The translations under genes were made by a program, and so were the position numbers. The notes under the pieces were generated by a model. It had not been told where the DNA came from. It searched no databases and saw only the letters and a list, made by a program, of their open reading frames with translations. Shown here piece after piece: positions 1 to 8,371 of a stretch of 64,000 nucleotides of DNA. This stretch comes from Anaerolineales bacterium (GTDB lineage: Bacteria > Chloroflexota > Anaerolineae > Anaerolineales > Villigracilaceae): NCBI GenBank assembly GCA_020851785.1, contig JADZCC010000034.1, forward strand, positions 81,258-145,257, read 5' to 3'. Each line of letters opens with the position of its first letter. Position 1 is the stretch's first letter.

Positions 1-1012
1 GGTTGGCGATTGTGGAAAGCCCCGTGCCAAAGCCGAGGAGCGTAATGCCCACATAAAACAGGTGTTTGTTGGCCAGCCAGCCGCTGATGACAATGAGTAT
101 AAAGCCAAACAACGCGCCGAGGTTGCCAATTTGCGCGGTGTACTTCTTTTTCACGCGGCCATCCAAAAAACCGGCGATGAGAAAGGCGATTAAAGAAAAG
201 CTATTGATGATGGAAACGATCCGCGAGGTTTGCTCCAGCGTCATGCCGAAGGCTTGCGCGCCAAACGGCTCGAGCAATACGTCCTGACTTAAGATGGCGG
301 CCAGCAGTAAGAGCAAATAGACGAAGAAGATTTTAGCCACCGGATTCTCCGTAATGGCGGAGGTCATTTCTTTGAGGGTATACGTTTCGGACTTGACGGC
401 TGGGGCGGAACGCTCAAAGCGTGGCTCCAGCCTGAAGAGGCCGAGCAGGCCGAGGGTTAAGGCAGAAGCGGCGACGATGATAAACGCGCGCGAAAGCGTG
501 GCCGGGTCATACGTTTGCGCCAGGCAGCTTAAGCTGATCCCCGTCACAATCAAGCCCACGACCATGACTGTGAACATCGTGGCGATGGTTTTGCCGCGCT
601 CGCGCTCGCCGGAGAGTTCGGAGGCCAGCGATAAGTAGGAAACTGCCGAGAGGTTGTAGCCAATGCCCCACAAGCCAAAAGCCAACACGCCGACGATGAT
701 TCCAGCAGTGAAGTTATGACTCATCAGCGTTGCAATTTGCGGCGAGACGGCCACGCCCACTACGCAACAGATCAGCCCGGCTAGAATGTAGGGCGTGCGT
801 CGAAAGCCAAAAAGCGGGTGACGGTCTGAGAAGGCGCCGATGGCGACCTGCGCCGGAGCCAGCAAGTAGGGAAAGATGGATAGGGCCGTGAACAGGGTTT
901 TGGAAATGCCGAGGTCAAAGATCATCACACGGTTCAGCGTGCTGTTGATCGGCAGGAGCGTCATGGCGACGGCCGTGTGAATGAGGGCGAGTTGCAGGCG
1001 TTTGAGAAACAT
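1..1012 (-). CDS. PucC/BCD-family MFS transporter (3' end truncated by window edge)
   Basis: Own translation of the minus strand from ATG at 1012: MFLKRLQLALIHTAVAMTLLPINSTLNRVMIFDLGISKTLFTALSIFPYLLAPAQVAIGAFSDRHPLFGFRRTPYILAGL...; later ...LLLLLAAILSQDVLLEPFGAQAFGMT..., typical of the PucC-like family. Open to the window edge, so absent from the ORF track. Confidence 0.8.
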   Translation of the reverse strand, partial: MFLKRLQLALIHTAVAMTLLPINSTLNRVMIFDLGISKTLFTALSIFPYLLAPAQVAIGAFSDRHPLFGFRRTPYILAGLICCVVGVAVSPQIATLMSHNFTAGIIVGVLAFGLWGIGYNLSAVSYLSLASELSGERERGKTIATMFTVMVVGLIVTGISLSCLAQTYDPATLSRAFIIVAASALTLGLLGLFRLEPRFERSAPAVKSETYTLKEMTSAITENPVAKIFFVYLLLLLAAILSQDVLLEPFGAQAFGMTLEQTSRIVSIINSFSLIAFLIAGFLDGRVKKKYTAQIGNLGALFGFILIVISGWLANKHLFYVGITLLGFGTGLSTIAN

Positions 1013-1060
1013 GTTTATCCGGAATAAAAGAGGATGTGAACTTGCCGCCAAATTTACTGT

Positions 1061-1090
1061 GGAAATCTACAGAAAGCAATGTAGATTTCC
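1061..1090. repeat. Perfect 11-bp inverted repeat ggaaatctaca-N8-tgtagatttcc upstream of the MFS gene
   Basis: Read directly from sequence; about 50 nt upstream of the start at 1012. Confidence 0.75.
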
Positions 1091-1142
1091 GTAAAATTCC
1101 ACTAGAGATTTGTGAGCGTTAATTGAAAAAAGCGGGCGAAAC

Positions 1143-1172
1143 AAAAAGCGACTTCAGAGAAGCCGCTTTTTT
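1143..1172 (-). terminator. Probable terminator of glyQS
   Basis: aaaaagcgacttc-agag-aagccgctttttt hairpin with A/T tracts. Confidence 0.6.
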
Positions 1173-1175
1173 ATT

Positions 1176-4175
1176 TTAGAACCCTTCCAGCTTGCTGAAA
1201 TCCGCAACGCCGGTAGCCTGCGCGGCAATTCTTTGCAGTAAGCCCAGCCGGTTTTCGCGCACTTTCTGGTCTTCCGCCATCACCATCACCTTTTCAAAAA
1301 AGGCGTTGATTTCCGGCGTCAACTTCACCACAACCTTCAAAAATCCTTCAACAGAAAACGACTGACTGCTGATGGCTTTTACCTGCGCGTATAAATCCTT
1401 TTCTTCTTTTTCAACCAGCCGGGCCTCATCCACTTTGAAAGTTTGTTTTTGATCGCGGGTGATACGAACACACCGCGCAAACGTGGCGAGGATGGCAGAC
1501 CAATCTTCGCGCTTCACCCACGCCGAAAGCTGGTCCAACGACCAGACACAGGCCGCCGGGTTGGAGGCTTGTTCCGCCAAAACCGCTTCTACCTGATCGT
1601 GCTTGTAGCCCAGGTCTTTCAGCGTCACCGCCAAACGCCCGGCAATAAATTCCAGAATTTGTTTCTGCGCTTCATCCGTAACTTCAATCGGCTGAAGGCT
1701 CGCCGAAACCTTAACGATGTCTTTCAGATTAAATTGTTTTTTGTGTTCAATCAAAGGTTGCACCACGCCAATCGCGGCGCGGCGCAAGCCAAACGGGTCT
1801 TTGGTTCCGGTGGGCGCTAAACCAGCGGCAAATAAACCAACCAACGAATCGATTCGATCCGCCAGCGCGATGGCCAGACCGGCCTGAGTCTGCGGGACGG
1901 TTTGATATTGCTCGCTGATTGCGTCTGCCACTTCCTTAGATTCGCCGCTTCGCAAAGCGTATTCGCCGCCAATGATGCCTTGCAGGGACGTCATCTCAGT
2001 GACCATTTGAGTGACAAGGTCGGCTTTCATTAAATAGGCGGCTCTTTGAGTAATTGGCAATTGGTTATTGGTAATTCCTAATAACGGTGCAATTTCTTTA
2101 ACTAATTTGGCTATGCGCTCGGATTTATCCAGCATGGAGCCGAGTTTGGCGTGGAAGGTCAACGTCGCCAGCTTGGGGCGATATTCTTCGAGTTTGAGTT
2201 TCACATCTTCACGGACGAAGAAGTTTGCGTCGGCAAAGCGCGCGCCGAGGACGTGTTCATTCCCTTCGCGGACGGTGTCAATGCCGATGTCGTCGCCGTT
2301 GCGAATGGCGATGAAGTGCGGCAACAATCCCTCACCCCGTCTCGCTCCGCTCAACTCCCCTCTCCCAGCGGAAGAGGGGGCGGGGGTGAGGGGAAAATAT
2401 CTTTGGTGCTTTTTCATCACCGAAATCAAAACATCTTTTGGCAGTTGAAGAAATTCAGGGTCGAAGCCGCCCATGACGGCGGTGGGCATTTCAACGAGGT
2501 TGGCGACTTCGCTCAGCAAACCTTCTTCAATAATGGCTGTACCGCCGACTAACTCTGCGGCTTGTTTGGCTTGTTCGATAATCGAATTTTTTCTTTCTTC
2601 TTTATCTAAGATGATGCCTGCTGTACGAATCACATCGAAATACTGATCCGCAGATGGGATTTTGATTTCAGGAGAATCGTAAGGGCGTAATCCGCGACTG
2701 ACATTACCTGAAACGACGCCAGCATATTCAAACGGGATGACTTGGTCGCCGAGTAAGGCAACGTACCAACGAATGGGACGGGAGAACGCAACGCCTGAAG
2801 CATTCCAGCGCATGGATTTTTCAAACTTGACGCTTTCCACAAGTTTGGGCAGGGCTTCCTGCAAAACCTCGGGCGTAGGTTTGCCTTTTTGTTTGACCAC
2901 AGCGAAGACATATTTGCCTCCGCCCTCTTCGCGAATTTCTAAAGCAGATGGGTCAATGTTATTTTTCTTGGCGAAACCTAAACCGGCTTGTGTGGGTTTG
3001 CCATCTTTATCTATTGCTTTATCGGCAGGCGGGCCTTTGACGACTTCTTCGCGGTCGGGCTGATGCGGGGCGAGAGAGTCAATAGAAACAACGATCCGCC
3101 TTGGGGTAGTAAAGATGCGGATGTCTTGATGGTCAAGGTGAAGTTCATCGAAGAGTTGCGAGATACGAGTTATGAGAAACGCGTAAGCGGAGTCCACATC
3201 ACTAGCTGGAAGTTCTTCGACGCCGATTTCTAAGAGAAAGGTCGAAGGTCGAAGGTCAAAGGTTGAAGGTAACGATAGACTTGTGACCTGTGACTTGTGA
3301 CTTTCTTTCAACAACGGATATTCAAGGCTCTTCCTTTGCTCTTCATAACTTTCGGCGACGCGTTTGGCCAGTTCGCGCATACGACGGAAAAAGGCCTGAC
3401 GTTCGGCAACCGAAATTGCGCCGCGCGTGTCGAGCACGTTGAACATGTGCGAGCATTTCAACACATAATCATGGGCGGGGACGATCAGATTTTGCGCGAG
3501 ACAGGCATCGGCTTCGGCGGAAAATAAAGCATACATCTGGCGAATGCGTTCGACGTCGGCGGTTTCAAAATAATATTTGGAATGTTCAAATTCTTCTTGA
3601 CGGCGAATTTCACCGTACGTAACGCCCGCGCCGTATTCCTCATTCCAAATCGCTTTGGCATTGTTGAGCGCAATTAAAATTCTTTCAAGCCCATACGTAA
3701 TTTCAACCGAGATGGGGTCCAGCGCCACGCCACCCATCTGTTGAAAATAAGTGAACTGCGTGATCTCTTGCCCATCGAGCCAAACTTCCCAACCCAGCCC
3801 CCAAGCGGAGATGGCGGGCTGTTCCCAATTATCTTCCACAAAACGGATGTCATGCTGGCGCGGATCAATGCCGAGGGCTTTGAGCGAATCAAGATACAGT
3901 TCCTGCGGATTGCTGGGGTCGGGCTTGAGGATGACTTGAAACTGGGTGTGGAGTTGAAAACGATTTGGGTTTTCGCCATAACGTCCATCGTCGGGTCGAA
4001 CAGATGGTTCGACGTAGGCCACGTTCCACGGTTCGGGTCCAAGGACGCGCAAAAAGGTATTGGGATTCATCGTGCCCGCGCCAACTTGCGTGTAATACGG
4101 CTGGGTAATCAGGCATCCGTGCGACGCCCAGAAGTTTTGTAGTTTGAGGATGATGGATTGGAAGGAGGAAGGCAT
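1176..4175 (-). CDS. glyQS: Glycyl-tRNA synthetase, fused alpha+beta subunits
   Basis: N-terminal GlyQ signature ([48 protein letters not shown]) followed by GlyS ([31 protein letters not shown]). Confidence 0.96.
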   Translation of the reverse strand: MPSSFQSIILKLQNFWASHGCLITQPYYTQVGAGTMNPNTFLRVLGPEPWNVAYVEPSVRPDDGRYGENPNRFQLHTQFQVILKPDPSNPQELYLDSLKALGIDPRQHDIRFVEDNWEQPAISAWGLGWEVWLDGQEITQFTYFQQMGGVALDPISVEITYGLERILIALNNAKAIWNEEYGAGVTYGEIRRQEEFEHSKYYFETADVERIRQMYALFSAEADACLAQNLIVPAHDYVLKCSHMFNVLDTRGAISVAERQAFFRRMRELAKRVAESYEEQRKSLEYPLLKESHKSQVTSLSLPSTFDLRPSTFLLEIGVEELPASDVDSAYAFLITRISQLFDELHLDHQDIRIFTTPRRIVVSIDSLAPHQPDREEVVKGPPADKAIDKDGKPTQAGLGFAKKNNIDPSALEIREEGGGKYVFAVVKQKGKPTPEVLQEALPKLVESVKFEKSMRWNASGVAFSRPIRWYVALLGDQVIPFEYAGVVSGNVSRGLRPYDSPEIKIPSADQYFDVIRTAGIILDKEERKNSIIEQAKQAAELVGGTAIIEEGLLSEVANLVEMPTAVMGGFDPEFLQLPKDVLISVMKKHQRYFPLTPAPSSAGRGELSGARRGEGLLPHFIAIRNGDDIGIDTVREGNEHVLGARFADANFFVREDVKLKLEEYRPKLATLTFHAKLGSMLDKSERIAKLVKEIAPLLGITNNQLPITQRAAYLMKADLVTQMVTEMTSLQGIIGGEYALRSGESKEVADAISEQYQTVPQTQAGLAIALADRIDSLVGLFAAGLAPTGTKDPFGLRRAAIGVVQPLIEHKKQFNLKDIVKVSASLQPIEVTDEAQKQILEFIAGRLAVTLKDLGYKHDQVEAVLAEQASNPAACVWSLDQLSAWVKREDWSAILATFARCVRITRDQKQTFKVDEARLVEKEEKDLYAQVKAISSQSFSVEGFLKVVVKLTPEINAFFEKVMVMAEDQKVRENRLGLLQRIAAQATGVADFSKLEGF
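2329..2393. repeat. Small GC-rich palindromic repeat inserted in frame in the glyS part of glyQS
   Basis: Starts ccctcacccc and ends ggggtgaggg(g); encodes [21 protein letters not shown] where GlyS normally has a short loop. Confidence 0.7.
3232..3305. repeat. Simple-sequence repeat (gtcgaag)n / (acttgtg)n in the alpha-beta linker of glyQS
   Basis: gtcgaaggtcgaaggtcaaaggttgaaggt...acttgtgacctgtgacttgtgac read directly. Confidence 0.7.
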
Positions 4176-4223
4176 GAGTTGTTAGTTACCAGTGGTTAGT
4201 TGAGTTTTTGAGTACAAAAGGGA

Positions 4224-4778
4224 TTATCTCGCCCGCAGTTTGTGAAAGTCACGAATCAGCGTGCTATCTGTCAGCGCCTCTTCAAATTGAGCCGGCCAAT
4301 TCTCGATATAAACATCGTCTAAAGCATCCCCCTGCTTTTGAACGACAGATTCAACATCGCCTCGATCTTTGGCGCGGGTGGAGAGCATTTTGTAAATAAT
4401 CAGATCTTCGGCTGTGCACACGCAAATATTTTTTTCCAAAGTGAAGTCAATATCACGCGCCCGTTTAATGGCAGTCTCATCAAAGATCGTATCCGCCAGC
4501 ATCACGTCAATGCGAACGCCGTTAGAATCTCGAAAAAATGCCAACCCAAGGCGACGAAACGATTCATCTGAATTATCTTGAAGCGGCGTAAACGCATTCA
4601 ACAACGTTAACAATTGACTGCGATTTTCACGCGAGACCAAGACCTTCATATCAATGTCGCGTGTGAGGCGTGGCTCGCCCCAGATCGCAACAGCAATCCC
4701 ACCAATGGCCATGACAGGTACGCCTTCCTTTTTCAGGAAGTTTTGAAAGGCGATCACGGAATCAATCAGGTCGTTCAT
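4224..4778 (-). CDS. Nucleotidyltransferase, AbiEii/DUF6036-like
   Basis: GGIAVAIWGEPRLTRDIDMKVLV nucleotidyltransferase core, later AEDLIIYKMLSTRAKDRGDVESVVQ as in the AbiEii-type family. Confidence 0.75.
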   Translation of the reverse strand: MNDLIDSVIAFQNFLKKEGVPVMAIGGIAVAIWGEPRLTRDIDMKVLVSRENRSQLLTLLNAFTPLQDNSDESFRRLGLAFFRDSNGVRIDVMLADTIFDETAIKRARDIDFTLEKNICVCTAEDLIIYKMLSTRAKDRGDVESVVQKQGDALDDVYIENWPAQFEEALTDSTLIRDFHKLRAR

Positions 4779-5053
4779 GGCTTATGGGCGTTCAGAATTG
4801 CCAACCGCGTCTGGAGTTGAATCAGCGCCTGATTGCGTTCTTCCCGAAACAAGGTCTCGGTCTCCTGCAACCATGGCTCGAATTCCACCATCAACGCAAA
4901 AAACTGCCGCACACCTTCCAGCGGGGATAAGGAGCGCAACAAGCGTGTCTCTTCGGCATAAATAGCGTCCCAATTTATGGCAGTATTCTTTAACATCTTT
5001 TCAATTCCATCCGGCGTGTTTAGTTGATTATACCCGTTCCTGTTAAACGCCAA
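4775..5053 (-). CDS. Small protein translationally coupled to the nucleotidyltransferase (candidate antitoxin/partner)
   Basis: 92 aa; ATGA-type 4-nt overlap with the downstream nucleotidyltransferase gene. Confidence 0.55.
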   Translation of the reverse strand: MAFNRNGYNQLNTPDGIEKMLKNTAINWDAIYAEETRLLRSLSPLEGVRQFFALMVEFEPWLQETETLFREERNQALIQLQTRLAILNAHKP

Positions 5054-5071
5054 CGCAGGATATAGTCAAGC

Positions 5072-5137
5072 GCATCCGTGCGACGCCCAGAAGTCTTGCA
5101 GTTTGAGGATGATCTCTTGAAAAGATGATTTTGGCAT
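5072..5137 (-). pseudogene. Orphan 5' fragment of glyQS (first ~22 codons)
   Basis: Minus strand reads MPKSSFQEIILKLQDFWASHGCA*; compare intact [25 protein letters not shown]. 41/43 nt identity between 5072-5114 and 4113-4155. Confidence 0.85.
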
Positions 5138-5163
5138 TCGATATTCGCTATTCGATATTCGGA
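5135..5163. repeat. Simple repeat (ttcgatattcgctattcgatattcgg)
   Basis: Direct reading; abuts the ATG of the orphan glyQS fragment. Confidence 0.6.
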
Positions 5164-5197
5164 TTTTGTTGAAGTGAGGGGATTATAACTGATGGGA

Positions 5198-5236
5198 AGA
5201 CCGTGGGCGATTTTTATTGTCTATCGTCCACGGTCT
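5198..5236. repeat. Inverted repeat agaccgtgggcgat...atcgtccacggtct
   Basis: 14-nt arms with a single mismatch; resembles the repeat inserted in mutS2 at ~53.5 kb. Confidence 0.65.
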
Positions 5237-5276
5237 ATTGTTCAAATAGCTTTACGCGCCTCTTTAGGGCGATTTT

Positions 5277-6848
5277 CTACGGGGACGAGCGGGCGCAACG
5301 GAAGCCAACGACAGTGCTTGCATACGAAAGACCGCTACTAAGGCGGTTAATCATACGTATATCGCTAACATCACTCCATGAGCCGCCGCGTAAGATGCGA
5401 AATGTACCAGAACCCGGACCTTGTGGGTTTAAAACAGGCGAGTTTTGATAATATTTTTCAGCATACCAATCCGCCACCCATTCCCAAACATTGCCCGCCA
5501 TATTGTACATGCCATACGGGCTTTTTCCGCTTTCATAACCCGTCACTTCGGTTGTATCACCTATGCAACTGGCATAGTTAGCCTGACCACAAGCGCTATT
5601 TTCACCCCACGGATACGTCCTGCCGTCCGTGCCTCGGGCGGCTTTTTCCCATTGAGCTTCGGTGGGTAAACTGGCATCGCGCCACTTGCAGTATGCATTG
5701 GCTTGGTTCCAGTCCACGTTGACTACCGGGTAATTATCAAACTGTGAATTACCGTAATAACTATCACGAGTGGAGGAGCCTATATCTTGTGGCGGGGTAC
5801 AGCCGCCTGTCTTCACACAGGCTTTGTAAGCGGCGTTGGTCACTTCGTAGATATCCATGTAGAAGGCGTCGAGATATACCAAGTGAAGCGGTTTTTCATC
5901 TTCTTCGCTGTTATTGCTTCCCATTGCAAATTGGCCTGCCGGTACAAGTCCCATTTTTATGTCTTTGTCATCGGTGATTTCAGCAGGCAACGATGTAGGC
6001 ACAGGTGTTTGAGAAGCGGGTATTTGAGTCTCTGTAGGCGTAGGTGAAAATATCTTTATAAACCAAGGCGAACTGATCAGCGCGGCAAGGATTGTGCCGA
6101 CCAGTCCGATCAACGCGACGATGACGGCAGTCTTCGGCTTGCGGGGTGGGTTTGTTTTCTTCGGTTCAGGTTTGGCGGGCTGAGGTTTTTCAGGCGCTGA
6201 CTTTTCCTGATTGCCAAAATTGATTACGTTGCCGCTACCTGAAACGATCACGCTCCCTTTTACATCGCCGCCAACATCCACGTTATCTGGCGCGGGAGTG
6301 GGATGCGTTTGAGGTTTAGGTTTTACTTCTTTTGGTTCGGGGAATTTCTTTTCTTCAACAACCGGCTTAATCTCAATAGTTGTTTCACCCGCTTTGGGCA
6401 ATTGCACTGTGGCGCGTTCCAACTGCGAGGCGCGCAGTTTCAGAGACTGCATCAGTTTGGTATAGCCCGCCTTTTCATACAAATCCACGGCGTGATATTT
6501 TTTCAAACTAAAGGGCAGTTCGCATTCCTCGAGCCGCGCAGGGATGATGAAGATGCGTCCATCCGGCATTTCCATCGCTTTGTCTAAAGCGAACTTGATT
6601 TCCTTTTGGACGTAGCCCTCTTTATCCACCGAGTTTGGGCTTAGACAAATGATGATTGCGTCCGAGGAATGCAGAGCCTTCGGGATTTCCACTTCCCAAT
6701 TCTGCCCGGGAATCAAATCCTCCGCATCCAGCCAGGGTTGGACGCCGCGCCGCTTCAAGGCGCGGTACAACTCCCGCACCTTCGGCTTGTCGGCGGAGGC
6801 GTGGCAAAGGAAGACTTTGAGGGGGCGTTTTTGGTCAGCGGACTTCAT
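5277..6848 (-). CDS. TIR domain - TM - FGE-sulfatase (formylglycine-generating enzyme-like) fusion
   Basis: N-term LKVFLCHASADKPKVRELYRALKRRGVQPWLDAEDL (TIR_2), central TM TAVIVALIGLVGTILAALIS, C-term GLVPAGQFAMGSN...YLDAFYMDIYEVTNAAYKACV...LPTEAQWEKAARGTDGRTYPWG...GNVWEWVADWY...RGGSW (FGE-sulfatase). Confidence 0.92.
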   Translation of the reverse strand: MKSADQKRPLKVFLCHASADKPKVRELYRALKRRGVQPWLDAEDLIPGQNWEVEIPKALHSSDAIIICLSPNSVDKEGYVQKEIKFALDKAMEMPDGRIFIIPARLEECELPFSLKKYHAVDLYEKAGYTKLMQSLKLRASQLERATVQLPKAGETTIEIKPVVEEKKFPEPKEVKPKPQTHPTPAPDNVDVGGDVKGSVIVSGSGNVINFGNQEKSAPEKPQPAKPEPKKTNPPRKPKTAVIVALIGLVGTILAALISSPWFIKIFSPTPTETQIPASQTPVPTSLPAEITDDKDIKMGLVPAGQFAMGSNNSEEDEKPLHLVYLDAFYMDIYEVTNAAYKACVKTGGCTPPQDIGSSTRDSYYGNSQFDNYPVVNVDWNQANAYCKWRDASLPTEAQWEKAARGTDGRTYPWGENSACGQANYASCIGDTTEVTGYESGKSPYGMYNMAGNVWEWVADWYAEKYYQNSPVLNPQGPGSGTFRILRGGSWSDVSDIRMINRLSSGLSYASTVVGFRCARSSP

Positions 6849-6894
6849 AACGGATTCGCGGAGTCAAACGGATTTTAGTCCCATACATGGGGCA

Positions 6895-7200
6895 ATTATA
6901 CATGCTGAGTCCGGTTTTATCCGCAATTCTACGAGAGCGTCATTCACAAGTTCAACGCAAAGGCGCAAAGTGAAACTCAACCAACTCATATCTTGAGTCC
7001 GTTTTCATCCGCTATTCCGTGAAAAAGTTCGCTTACCTATCCGCTATTCCGTGAAAGAATCCGCTTACCCATCCGCTACTCCGTAACAGAGTCCATTCAC
7101 AAACTCAACGCAAAGGCGCAAAGTGAAATTCAACCAACTCATATCCTGAGTCCGTTTTTATCCGCTATTCCGTGAAAAAGTCCGTTTACCCGCTTCCATC
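6895..7200. repeat. Intergenic direct-repeat region (units around gagtccgttttcatccgctattccgtgaaaaagt and ttcaacgcaaaggcgcaaagtgaaa)
   Basis: Two long copies near 6945-7027 and 7090-7173 plus extra ~30-nt partial copies between them. Confidence 0.8.
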
Positions 7201-7229
7201 CGTTCACGTTTATGGTAGCATAAGGGCTT

Positions 7230-8339
7230 GTGATTCCCGGACTGGACGGCCTCCGCGCCATCGCCTTCTTGGTGGTCTTCTTCTTTCACACGCGCAACCT
7301 GCCCTTTGGCTGGCTGGGCGTGCAATTATTTTTTGTGTTATCCGGCTTTCTAATTACGGACATCCTGCTGAGGATGAAAGACCAACTGCCGCGCCGCGAC
7401 TTCTTCATCAAGTTTTATGGGCGGCGTTTTTTACGCATCTTCCCGCTCTATTATTTTTATCTGGCGCTGGTCGTCGTTTTTATTTTCGTCCTGCCTTCGT
7501 TAAAATTAAACCTGCTCAACCAGGAATTAAACAAAAGTTATTTCAATCAGATTTGGGTGGCGGCGTTTTACGTCTACGACTTCTTCCACGCCAGCGCCTT
7601 CTTTGAACGCAGTCGCTTCTTCACGCACCTTTGGTCGCTCTCGGTCGAAGAGCAGTTTTACCTGCTCTGGCCTTTGCTCATCTTCCTCACGCCGCGCGAT
7701 AAATTCAAACGACTCTGTCTAACCGCCATCGGAGCCGGTTTCAGCCTGCGCCTGATCATCTCCTTAATCTATCGGACGCAGGCCCTGCCCTGGTTGTTGA
7801 CCGACCCGCAACAGGCGGTGAACGTCCTGCCGTTTTCGCATCTGGATGCCTTCGCCTTCGGCGCGTACATCTCCCGCTTTGAACTGCCGCGCCCGCGCCT
7901 GCAATTGCTCAGCCTGAGCATTCTCATCCCGCTCCTCGGCCTCGGCGCCGATTATCTTTCCAAAGGAAGCGTCAGCGCCGCGCTGGGGTATGACCTGCCC
8001 CTCACCGGCTACTACAAGGAAGTTTGGGGCTACACTTTATTAAACTATTTTTTCGCCGTGTTAATCTATTGCGTGGCCAAGACCAATTTACTAACCAGGT
8101 TTCTGGAAAGCCCGCCGCTTAAATACCTTGGAAAAATCTCGTATGGTTTATATGTTTACCATTATGGAATCATCGCCATTTTCGTCGCCATTTTTCATAA
8201 ATATGGATTAGACTATGCCCTGCGTTCGCCGCAAATGTTCGTCAGCGCCTTCAGCGCCACACTCGCGATCGCCTCGCTCAGTTTTTATTTATTGGAAAAA
8301 CCGCTGATCTTGCTTAAAGGTAAATACTTCAAAACCTGA
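7230..8339 (+). CDS. Acyltransferase 3 family (OafA/YrhL-like), GTG start
   Basis: IPGLDGLRAIAFLVVFFFH...GVQLFFVLSGFLIT signature; multiple TM segments. Confidence 0.9.
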   Translation: MIPGLDGLRAIAFLVVFFFHTRNLPFGWLGVQLFFVLSGFLITDILLRMKDQLPRRDFFIKFYGRRFLRIFPLYYFYLALVVVFIFVLPSLKLNLLNQELNKSYFNQIWVAAFYVYDFFHASAFFERSRFFTHLWSLSVEEQFYLLWPLLIFLTPRDKFKRLCLTAIGAGFSLRLIISLIYRTQALPWLLTDPQQAVNVLPFSHLDAFAFGAYISRFELPRPRLQLLSLSILIPLLGLGADYLSKGSVSAALGYDLPLTGYYKEVWGYTLLNYFFAVLIYCVAKTNLLTRFLESPPLKYLGKISYGLYVYHYGIIAIFVAIFHKYGLDYALRSPQMFVSAFSATLAIASLSFYLLEKPLILLKGKYFKT

Positions 8340-8371
8340 CAATCCACATCGCCGAAAGGGTTTCTGTAGTC

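Noticed and set aside
4224-5053. Insertion by IS element or transposon
   Set aside because: No transposase and no terminal inverted repeats; the flanking duplication is a 43-nt diverged glyQS sequence rather than a short exact target-site duplication.
6895-7200. Possible CRISPR array
   Set aside because: Repeat units are unequal in length and degenerate, spacers are not uniform, and there are no cas genes nearby.
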